Assembly (NCBI GenBank): GCA_038222915.1
Contig: JBBRHH010000248.1
Span: 1-8,530, forward strand
Direction: 5' to 3'
Origin: JBBRHH01 sp038222915
GTDB lineage: Bacteria > Planctomycetota > Phycisphaerae > Tepidisphaerales > Tepidisphaeraceae
Length of the DNA stretch: 8,530 nucleotides
Made by a program: the position numbers and the translations under genes. The notes below the pieces were generated by a model that worked only from the letters and a program-made list of their open reading frames with translations, had not been told where the DNA came from and searched no databases. The first letter of the stretch is position 1, and each line of letters opens with the position of its first letter. Positions 1 through 5,339 of this stretch are shown here, in pieces.

Positions 1-1693
1 GGGAGACTGAATAGCTGAAGGATTCAAGTTCCTTATTGGCGGCCTGGAGCTGGCTGTTACTCCCGCGTAGCGCGAGGTTGAGTTTTGCGAGCGCTTCTTC
101 TTCCTGTCGGCGGCGGGTGACATCGCGAATGGCGCTGGAGATGCGAATGCCTTCGGTGGTCTTCATGGGGCTGAAGGAGATTTCGACGGGAAATTCCGAC
201 TTGTCCTTGCGAATGCCGACGAGGTCCTTGCCGCCGAAACGGTTGGGGATGATGGTCTGGACCTGCTGGCCGATCAACTGTTCAGCGGTGTAGCCGAAGA
301 GCTGCTCGGTCTGGGTGTTGATGAGTTCGATGCGGCCTGCCTCGTTTGCGATGACCATAGCGTCGGGGGCGGATTGGAGGAGGCCGCGGAACATAATTTC
401 ACTGGAGCGGAGGGCCTCTTCAGCGCGTTCGCGGCCGCCGATATCGCGGTTTAACATCCAGCCGGCGCCAAGGACGACGGTCAGGGCGATGGCGGCGGCG
501 GCAACGATGAGAATTCGCCCGCGGGTGGCGTTGACTTGCGTGTCGCTCATCCGCTTGCTGAGCAATTCATTTTCGACCGTGGTCATTTCAGCGAGCGTTT
601 GCCGGATGCCTTCCGTCAGTCGGACGGCCGGGCCATCGGCGAGAGAGTTGCGGGCGGCGTCGAACCCCTGGTTCTGGCGGAGTTGTATGAGCGATTCGAC
701 GACCTTGCGCTTCTGCTGGATCAGGGGGTTGAGACGGTCGATGCGCTGTTGCTGGCTTGGATTGTCGTCGGTCAGGTCGTCGAGTTGTTCGATTGCAGAA
801 TCGGCCGCGAAGATGGCGGCCTCTCGGGTGGTGAGGAACTTTGGATCGCCGGTGATGATGAATCCGCGTTCAGCGCTTTCGGCGTCCTTGAGCTGGGCAT
901 ACAGGAGATCGATGGCGGCGAGGACCTGGTAGGTGTGATTGGACCAGTGTGAATCGGCGATGAATCGGGCGATGCTCTGATACGACAGGATGCCGACGCT
1001 TCCAAGGGTGAACACAGCGACGCCGAAACCGATCAGCACTTTGTTGACCAGGGAGGGGCGCGGGAGGGGATCGGGGGATGAGCGCGACTTTCGACTGATC
1101 TGCTCCCAAGGGGCGGTGGAGAGGTCGAGCGCGATGCCGATGGCCAGGAGAAGGAATGCGCCGGCGGTGAAGGCGGCCATGGGAAGGTGGGTGATGCGCG
1201 CGTCGACGGGACCGACTCTGATGAACAGGCAGGCGCTGATGTTGAGGACGGCGGAAAGCGCGGGAATAAGGGTGAGGATATAGGCGAGCAGCCGCAATTG
1301 ACCCAGTCGAAGGTGGAGGCAGAGCAGTGCGGTACCGACGAACATGAAATTGGCACCGGATGCAATTGCCATTTGAAGCTGGTGTGGCAGCGCTATCGAA
1401 AAGAGGCATGTCCTGATCAGTCCCACGACAAGCACTGTGGTCGAGAAGGCGACGCCAAGGCGAGTTTTGAGGCGTGTGGAAGGTCCACCGCAAAGCCAAA
1501 GCGCCGCAGCGGCAATAATGAGGACGATCGCGGTCGCAGGATGCATCGAGGAAGTGCCGGGGAAGAGGCCGGTCATATTTTGATTGCCGGTGATCCAGCC
1601 GGCGAGGACGCAGGCGGCGATGAGGACGACGAGGACGGCCATGTATCTAATGGTCGCCATCTGCAAGACGCTAAGTCGGGACGATCTGGACAT
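1..1693 (-). CDS. Hybrid membrane sensor histidine kinase (multi-TM, CHASE3, PAS, start of HisKA), C-terminus cut by window edge
   Basis: Reading the minus strand from the ATG at 1693 gives 564 residues open to the window edge. Residues 16-190 contain about six hydrophobic helices (16-36, 52-69, 83-102, 108-127, 135-157, 171-190), a MASE-like integral membrane sensor. A further TM at 217-238 precedes a CHASE3-type extracytoplasmic domain (about 240-390) with the signature AERGFIITGD at 274-283, closed by a TM at 393-412. A PAS domain (about 430-528; SAPDAMVIAN, then FPVEISFSPM and SAIRDVTRR) and a short coiled coil lead to KELESFSYSVS, where HisKA kinases continue into the phosphorylated-histidine box HDLR; that residue lies just outside the window. 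It is inferred to autophosphorylate and signal to a response regulator not seen here. An in-frame ATG at 1741 would add 16 residues, but third-position GC falls there (7/16), so 1693 is preferred. The PAS loop after IIPNRF looks about 25 residues shorter than in related PAS domains. The gene diverges from the export genes, so a functional link is unproven. Confidence 0.88.
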   Translation of the reverse strand, partial: MSRSSRLSVLQMATIRYMAVLVVLIAACVLAGWITGNQNMTGLFPGTSSMHPATAIVLIIAAAALWLCGGPSTRLKTRLGVAFSTTVLVVGLIRTCLFSIALPHQLQMAIASGANFMFVGTALLCLHLRLGQLRLLAYILTLIPALSAVLNISACLFIRVGPVDARITHLPMAAFTAGAFLLLAIGIALDLSTAPWEQISRKSRSSPDPLPRPSLVNKVLIGFGVAVFTLGSVGILSYQSIARFIADSHWSNHTYQVLAAIDLLYAQLKDAESAERGFIITGDPKFLTTREAAIFAADSAIEQLDDLTDDNPSQQQRIDRLNPLIQQKRKVVESLIQLRQNQGFDAARNSLADGPAVRLTEGIRQTLAEMTTVENELLSKRMSDTQVNATRGRILIVAAAAIALTVVLGAGWMLNRDIGGRERAEEALRSSEIMFRGLLQSAPDAMVIANEAGRIELINTQTEQLFGYTAEQLIGQQVQTIIPNRFGGKDLVGIRKDKSEFPVEISFSPMKTTEGIRISSAIRDVTRRRQEEEALAKLNLALRGSNSQLQAANKELESFSYSVS

Positions 1694-1870
1694 TTCAATG
1701 CACCCTGTTGCCGGCTGAGGAAAGGATTCTCGGCTATCCATGTTTCCGTCCCGTCAGTTTATTGTCATACACCCACCGTATTTTCGGCGAACTGGTGCAC
1801 TCCACTCGGGTGAAATCGTGCTTCCACATAGTATTTTTCGGAAACGTAGAAGTTATTAAATATTTCTTCT
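1694..1870. other. Non-coding half of the divergent intergenic region, kinase side
   Basis: No convincing gene is seen here. The stretch becomes AT-rich at about 1825-1870, as expected for a promoter of the minus-strand kinase. On the minus strand a TACTAT hexamer (plus-strand 1828-1833) could be a -10 box, but no good -35 box lies at the right distance. Long open frames that cross this stretch on the plus strand are antisense shadows of the kinase gene and show no protein-like features. Confidence 0.4.
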
Positions 1871-1890
1871 GGCGTTGAGCAGACGCCGAA

Positions 1891-1958
1891 GGGGGGTGTT
1901 CAGTGGTAGTGGAGCGGGCCTTTGGAAGCTCAAACGTTGGAGTCGATTCTCACCTCCC
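1891..1958 (+). other. tRNA-like sequence, probably a degenerate tRNA or tRNA-mimicking RNA
   Basis: The stretch starts GGGGGGTG (1891-1898) and ends CACCTCCC (1951-1958). These pair over 8 bp with one G-U, like an acceptor stem. TTCAGTGGTAG (1899-1909) matches the D-arm/D-loop consensus of bacterial tRNAs and closes as TTCA/TGGA around GTGGTAG. A GGGC/GCTC stem (1916-1919 with 1928-1931) presents CTTTGGAA, and GAG-TCGATT-CTC (1940-1951) resembles a T-arm. Against a working tRNA: the two residues normally between acceptor and D-stem are missing, the anticodon stem is only 4 bp with an 8-nt loop, the T-loop lacks one T of TTCGATT, the T-stem is 3 bp, and no CCA follows. The G-U pairs occur in plus-strand orientation. 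A hairpin GGCGT/ACGCC (1871-1887) lies just upstream. No amino-acid identity can be assigned. Confidence 0.35.
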
Positions 1959-1964
1959 TATAAC
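1937..1964 (+). promoter_or_regulatory. Possible sigma70-type promoter for the export operon
   Basis: TTGGAG (1937-1942) and TATAAC (1959-1964) are separated by 16 bases. The -10 is a good match; the -35 matches only at its TTG. Transcription would start near 1970-1973 and give a leader of about 240 bases that includes the folded RNA at 1996-2131. The site overlaps the 3' half of the tRNA-like sequence, so at most one of the two readings may be right. Confidence 0.35.
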
Positions 1965-1995
1965 AATCGGGGTAATAGCATAGTCTTTGACGGAG

Positions 1996-2131
1996 GAGTT
2001 TCGGAGTGCAACTCGTTGTGGCGTATATTCATGAGTTGCGCGGGGCTGACCGATTTTTTACGGGTGGCAAGAGCGCTTGACGCGCTCTTGGATGCTGGAG
2101 TAACCTGATAAATCGGGGAACTCCGAAATTT
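1996..2131 (+). ncRNA. Candidate structured leader RNA with a three-way junction
   Basis: Mutually compatible helices were found by hand. P1 pairs 1999-2007 (TTTCGGAGT) with 2120-2128 (ACTCCGAAA), extendable by GAG/TTT to 1996/2131 with two G-U pairs. P2 starts at the next base: 2008-2014 (GCAACTC) with 2033-2039 (GAGTTGC), plus G-U and U-A pairs to 2016/2031. P3 pairs 2050-2056 (CCGATTT) with 2110-2116 (AAATCGG). P3a pairs 2061-2065 (CGGGT) with 2103-2107 (ACCTG). P4 is a perfect 9-bp hairpin, 2068-2076 (CAAGAGCGC) with 2082-2090 (GCGCTCTTG), loop TTGAC. P1, P2 and the P3-P3a-P4 arm meet in a junction whose unpaired strands are GCGGGGCTGA (2040-2049) and GGA (2117-2119). The wobbles are G-U on the plus strand, which would be A-C on the minus strand, so the RNA is likely transcribed toward the adaptor gene. 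It matches no riboswitch class I can recognise. Its place in the leader suggests cis-regulation, which is inference. Confidence 0.55.
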
Positions 2132-2202
2132 GCGTGCAAAGTTTGCGGCGGCGCGTGGTTCTGCGAACAATTGCCTTAGGTTCGGCGTTAGATTGATCAA
2201 AA
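2129..2202 (+). promoter_or_regulatory. Leader segment with alternative short hairpins before the first adaptor gene
   Basis: Short competing pairings lie between the folded RNA and the ribosome-binding site. TTTGC (2129-2133), GCAAA (2136-2140) and TTTGC (2142-2146) share a middle strand that can pair with either side. GTTC/GAAC (2158-2161 with 2165-2168) competes with CGAAC/GTTCG (2164-2168 with 2180-2184). Such alternatives are what an expression platform would need, but helices this short also arise by chance. No terminator with a T-run is seen. Confidence 0.2.
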
Positions 2203-2208
2203 AGGAAG
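2203..2208 (+). promoter_or_regulatory. Ribosome-binding site of the first adaptor gene
   Basis: AGGAAG lies six bases before the ATG at 2215. It is the only clear Shine-Dalgarno site among the genes in this window and fixes the start of the secreted adaptor. Confidence 0.75.
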
Positions 2209-2214
2209 ATATCC

Positions 2215-3072
2215 ATGTCATTTGCATCGCTGGTCCGCCGGACGTTTTTGGTTGCGCCGCTTCTTTTGCTGGGAGGGGCGATTCAGGCCGACAAGGCATC
2301 CGATGAGGAATTGGGGTCGACGGAGCCGTCTTCGCATTTGGAAAAGGTGTCGTTCGCGAACTCGGGCGTTATTAACAATGTGCTTGTGAAGCCGGGCGAT
2401 CATGTGAAGAAGGGGCAGTTGTTGATGCAACAGGACCCGGGCGGAGAAGAGGCGGAACTGGAACGGCTTAAAATTGAGGCGGACTCGGATCTGGCGGTTC
2501 GGGCGGCGGTTCTGAATGAAGCGACCAAGAAGGTCATCTTCCAGCGGAAGCAGGATGGTCATGCGAAGGGGGCGGTTTCGGATCAGGAAGTAGAAGAGGC
2601 GCGGCTGGAGGCAGAAACGGCGAAGTTGCAGATTGAGAAGGCCAAGCAGGACCAAGCCCAGGCGAAACAGGCCTATGAGCGGCAGTCGAAGAAACTGGAT
2701 CAGTTGAAACTGCTGAGCACGATCGATGGCGTGGTGGAACGGGTGGAGTTTCACGAGGGTGAAGTCGCCGTGCCAGATCCGACCAAGCCGTGCCTCACAC
2801 TTGTGAAAAACGATATCTTGTGGATACAGGTCAACATGTCGATCAAGAAAGCACAGAAGTTGAAAATGGGGCAGATCGTGCTGGTTCGATACCCGGGCGA
2901 GAAGGGGACGCAGGAAGCGAAGTTCTGGTATCGGGCGCCGATTGCCAATCCGGGAAGCGATACGCAGCTGGTGAAATTTGAGATGACCAACCCGAACGGT
3001 ATGGATTCGGGACTGCCGATTTTTGTGAAGATTGTCGATGCGGACAAGGCGGCAGCGGCGGCCGCGCGGTAG
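2215..3072 (+). CDS. Secreted HlyD-family periplasmic adaptor (membrane-fusion protein), 285 aa
   Basis: The start is supported by AGGAAG six bases upstream. Residues 1-25 form a Sec signal peptide: RR at 8-9, hydrophobic core 11-23, and cleavage likely after A-I-Q-A at 25. There is no lipobox cysteine and no later TM, so the mature protein should be free in the periplasm. Most membrane-fusion proteins are anchored, so this is somewhat unusual. Residues about 49-74 are the first lipoyl half-motif (SGVINNVLVKPGDHVKKGQ), 75-165 are a charged two-helix coiled-coil hairpin with a turn near GAVSDQEVEEAR, and 166-190 are the second lipoyl half-motif (IDGVVERVEFHEGEV). Residues 200-275 fit a beta-barrel domain, and the tail ends in Ala repeats. 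Family members form hexameric tunnels that link an inner-membrane transporter to an outer-membrane channel. As first gene of a four-gene run with two more adaptor modules downstream, it is probably a subunit of their complex. The folded leader RNA lies upstream. Confidence 0.88.
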   Translation: MSFASLVRRTFLVAPLLLLGGAIQADKASDEELGSTEPSSHLEKVSFANSGVINNVLVKPGDHVKKGQLLMQQDPGGEEAELERLKIEADSDLAVRAAVLNEATKKVIFQRKQDGHAKGAVSDQEVEEARLEAETAKLQIEKAKQDQAQAKQAYERQSKKLDQLKLLSTIDGVVERVEFHEGEVAVPDPTKPCLTLVKNDILWIQVNMSIKKAQKLKMGQIVLVRYPGEKGTQEAKFWYRAPIANPGSDTQLVKFEMTNPNGMDSGLPIFVKIVDADKAAAAAAR

Positions 3073-3171
3073 ACTGTGTTGTGCCCTCTTTTCCGGTGTT
3101 TTGGAAATGGGGTATGAAGGATTGAATAGAAACGTCGGGTCTTGCTGATGGCCCGCGGGACGGGATAAGTC

Positions 3172-5277
3172 GTGGCAAACGGAATCGTCGAACAATCGTC
3201 TCAGACATCATCAAGTCAGGAGAGCGCTGCCGGGGTGCCATCACGCTCCAAGATGGTGCAGCGTCTGCTGGATGCGTCAGCGAACCTACCGGCATTTGTG
3301 AATGATCTATTGACGACGCAGGCGGTGGTGGTGGCGGGGACGGAGGCCGCGGGTTTCTTAATCGACCGGCCTGACGATGAGCGGATGGGGCTGCGGCTGA
3401 TCACACATATTCGGCCTGACGAATCGGATGAACAGACGCGCGCCGCGGCGGTGAAAGCTTTCCAGAATTTGATTCAGCCGTGCATTGTGCAGAACAAGGA
3501 CGGGGCGATCGAAGTGGGGTCGCCGGATGGCGGCGAGCCGCAGTTTTGCCTGGTGACGCTGCTTCGCAATGAGGGGCAGTTGGTCGCGGCTTCGGCAGTG
3601 ATCACGCGCTGCCGCGATCTGGAGCGGGCGCGGCAACGGCTGGGGAGCATGCAGTTGGTGGCGGGGTATTTTGATCTGTACACATTGCGCCGGGCGAGCG
3701 ATCAGTCGCGGGAAATCGCCCAGCGGCATCAGCACGTGTTGCAGTATGCGTCGTCGGTGGCGACGGCCGAGGGATTTGAGTCGGCGGCGATGAATCTGTG
3801 CAACGAGCTGGCGAATCGCACGGCCGCTTCGCGGGTGGCCATCGGGTGGGTGAAGCGGCAGACGGTGAAAGTGCGGGCGCTGTCGCACACCGAGAAATTC
3901 GATAAGAAGCAGGACCTGATCGTGCAGCTCCAGAAGGTGATGGAGGAATGCCTCGATCAGGAAGAGCCGGTGCGCTATGACCCGGCCGGGGAGTGCTCGC
4001 CGAACGTGACGCGGCAGGCGAAGGCATTTTCGCAGCAACAGGCGGGCGTGGTGGTGATGTCGCTGCCGTTGCGGCGGCGGGATGAAATCAAAGGCGTGCT
4101 GACGCTGGAGTTTTTGCCGCAGAACAAGCCGGATGAACATACGCAAGCGGCGCTGGGCGTGGCATCGGAGCTACTTGCGCCGACGCTGTTTGATCGGCAT
4201 GAGAACGATCGATTGATCTTCGTGAAGATGGGCCACAGCGTGACACACGGCACCAAGTTGCTGCTGGGTCCGAAGCATATGGTGGCGAAGCTGGTGGTGA
4301 TGCTGGTGATCGCGGCGATCGCGTTCGTGACTTTCTTCAAGCCGATGTATCACGTGAGCGCGCCGTTTCAGTTGCAGGCTTCGCTGAAGCAACAGATGTG
4401 CGCGCCGTTTGACGGGCAGTTGGCCGAGAGCGTGACGGATGCGAACGGCAAGGAATGGGTGAGCAGCAAGGAAATGCCGCGGCCGGGACAGTTTGTGCAT
4501 AAAGGGGATATTCTCGCGGCGTTTGATACGACGGAGATGCGGTCGAAATTGGCGCAGGCCCAGGCGACTGTGGTTGTGAAGGACACGGTTGCGAAGGGCT
4601 ATTTGAGTGATGGGACCAAGCAGGCGGAACGGAAGATTGCCGAGGCCGAGCGTGAAGAGGCGCAGGCGCAGGTTGATCTGTATGACGAAGAGATCAGCAA
4701 GGCGATCATTCGTGCACCGTTCGATGGCGTTGTGCTGAAGGGCGACCTGATCGATCAACTGCATGTGACCAAGAAGCAGGGCGAGCCGCTATTTGAGGTG
4801 GCCGAGGCGGCGGAAAACAAGATTATCAAGATTGAGGCGGAGCTTGCGGTGTCGGAGCGCGACATTCAGGAAATTCGCAAGCTTTACGATCTGCGGGCGG
4901 CGCGGACCGCCGCGACACAGCCGAGCGGGATCGATCTGGCTTCGGGAGCGACGACGCAACCTGCTGCGTTGGCTGGGAAGGCGACGACCCGGCCCGCACT
5001 CGCCGTGGATGACGTTTTCATCACGGAGGACGGGAAGCTCGCGACGAGCAGTTTTCCTGGCGATGACTTCAAGTTCCGGATTACCCGCATCGTGCCAGTG
5101 GGCGATCCGAAAGAGGGCGAGAATTCCTTCAAGGTGTATGCGACAGTGATCGATCCGGCGGCATGGATGCATCCCGGGATGGCGGGCGAGGCGCGGGTGA
5201 ACGTGGAGAAACGCCGGCTGGCGTGGATCTGGACGCATCGCCTGGTGGATTTCGTGCGGCTGAAACTTTGGATCTAA
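3172..5277 (+). CDS. GAF-like sensor fused through one TM to an HlyD-family adaptor, 701 aa
   Basis: The likely start is GTG at 3172, preceded by a weak GGGA at 3162-3165 and an in-frame stop two codons upstream. ATG at 3253 (residue 28) is the alternative. Residues about 34-165 and 185-345 look like two GAF-type domains, the second ending SLPLRRRDEIKGVLTLEF as GAF domains often do. This is assigned by pattern only, and no ligand can be named. One TM (370-389) follows. Then come the first lipoyl half (about 408-450), a short coiled coil (455-508), the second lipoyl half (511-545, IIRAPFDGVVLKGD), and a beta-barrel part ending HPGMAGEARVNVEKRR (667-682). The N-terminal 370 residues should be cytoplasmic and the rest periplasmic, so a cytoplasmic signal could set the state of the adaptor. 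Residues 581-609 are a low-complexity insertion with ATQP, TTQP and TTRP repeats. The gene follows the first adaptor by 99 bases and is followed closely by the M50 fusion, consistent with one operon and one complex. Confidence 0.85.
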   Translation: MANGIVEQSSQTSSSQESAAGVPSRSKMVQRLLDASANLPAFVNDLLTTQAVVVAGTEAAGFLIDRPDDERMGLRLITHIRPDESDEQTRAAAVKAFQNLIQPCIVQNKDGAIEVGSPDGGEPQFCLVTLLRNEGQLVAASAVITRCRDLERARQRLGSMQLVAGYFDLYTLRRASDQSREIAQRHQHVLQYASSVATAEGFESAAMNLCNELANRTAASRVAIGWVKRQTVKVRALSHTEKFDKKQDLIVQLQKVMEECLDQEEPVRYDPAGECSPNVTRQAKAFSQQQAGVVVMSLPLRRRDEIKGVLTLEFLPQNKPDEHTQAALGVASELLAPTLFDRHENDRLIFVKMGHSVTHGTKLLLGPKHMVAKLVVMLVIAAIAFVTFFKPMYHVSAPFQLQASLKQQMCAPFDGQLAESVTDANGKEWVSSKEMPRPGQFVHKGDILAAFDTTEMRSKLAQAQATVVVKDTVAKGYLSDGTKQAERKIAEAEREEAQAQVDLYDEEISKAIIRAPFDGVVLKGDLIDQLHVTKKQGEPLFEVAEAAENKIIKIEAELAVSERDIQEIRKLYDLRAARTAATQPSGIDLASGATTQPAALAGKATTRPALAVDDVFITEDGKLATSSFPGDDFKFRITRIVPVGDPKEGENSFKVYATVIDPAAWMHPGMAGEARVNVEKRRLAWIWTHRLVDFVRLKLWI

Positions 5278-5284
5278 GTCGAGC

Positions 5285-5329
5285 GTAGGACCAGTCACGC
5301 ACAATTTTGTCCGGCGAGCCGGACCCTAC
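5285..5329. repeat. REP-like palindrome between the GAF-HlyD and M50-HlyD genes
   Basis: GTCCGGC (5309-5315) and GCCGGAC (5318-5324) form a 7-bp inverted repeat with a two-base centre. It is bracketed by GTAGG (5285-5289) and CCTAC (5325-5329), which also pair. On the other strand it begins GTAGGGTCCGGC, a form I recall as a dispersed intergenic palindrome in planctomycete genomes, similar to REP elements; this is memory and was not searched. It has no T-run, so it is not a typical terminator. It overlaps the TTG at 5307, which argues against that codon as a real start for the next gene. Confidence 0.5.
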
Positions 5330-5339
5330 CGAATTATTC

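Noticed and set aside
315..1813. Long plus-strand open frames opposite the kinase gene (for example 315-932 and 1187-1813)
   Set aside because: They are rich in Arg, Ser and Gly with no domain motifs, and lie antisense to a frame with clear CHASE3 and PAS signatures; they are GC-driven shadows.
1875..2108. 77-codon plus-strand frame in the intergenic region, from a TTG
   Set aside because: Weak start, no ribosome-binding site, no recognisable motif, and it runs through the tRNA-like and folded RNA segments.
2106..2128. Hammerhead-ribozyme-like core (CTGATAA then GAAA)
   Set aside because: An essential G of CTGATGA is replaced, the stem II equivalent is poor, and the bases are better used in P1 and P3.
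2042..2128. TPP-riboswitch-like fragments (GGGCTGAC, ACCTGAT)
   Set aside because: The CTGAGA box and the GCG-AGGGA end are absent, and the helices do not match the TPP fold.
1958..2299. 113-codon minus-strand frame over the leader
   Set aside because: It overlaps the signal-peptide coding part of the adaptor and the RNA helices, and has no protein-like features.
2218..3195. 325-codon minus-strand frame opposite the secreted adaptor
   Set aside because: Arg/His/Leu-rich shadow of a frame with a signal peptide, ribosome-binding site and lipoyl motifs.
5309..5324. Intrinsic terminator after the GAF-HlyD gene
   Set aside because: The GC-rich hairpin has no T-run after it on the plus strand, so it is read as a repeat.
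5307..5339. TTG start giving an 11-residue longer protease
   Set aside because: The codons fall in a palindromic repeat, there is no ribosome-binding site, and an ATG follows at 5340 just before the conserved-looking N-terminus.
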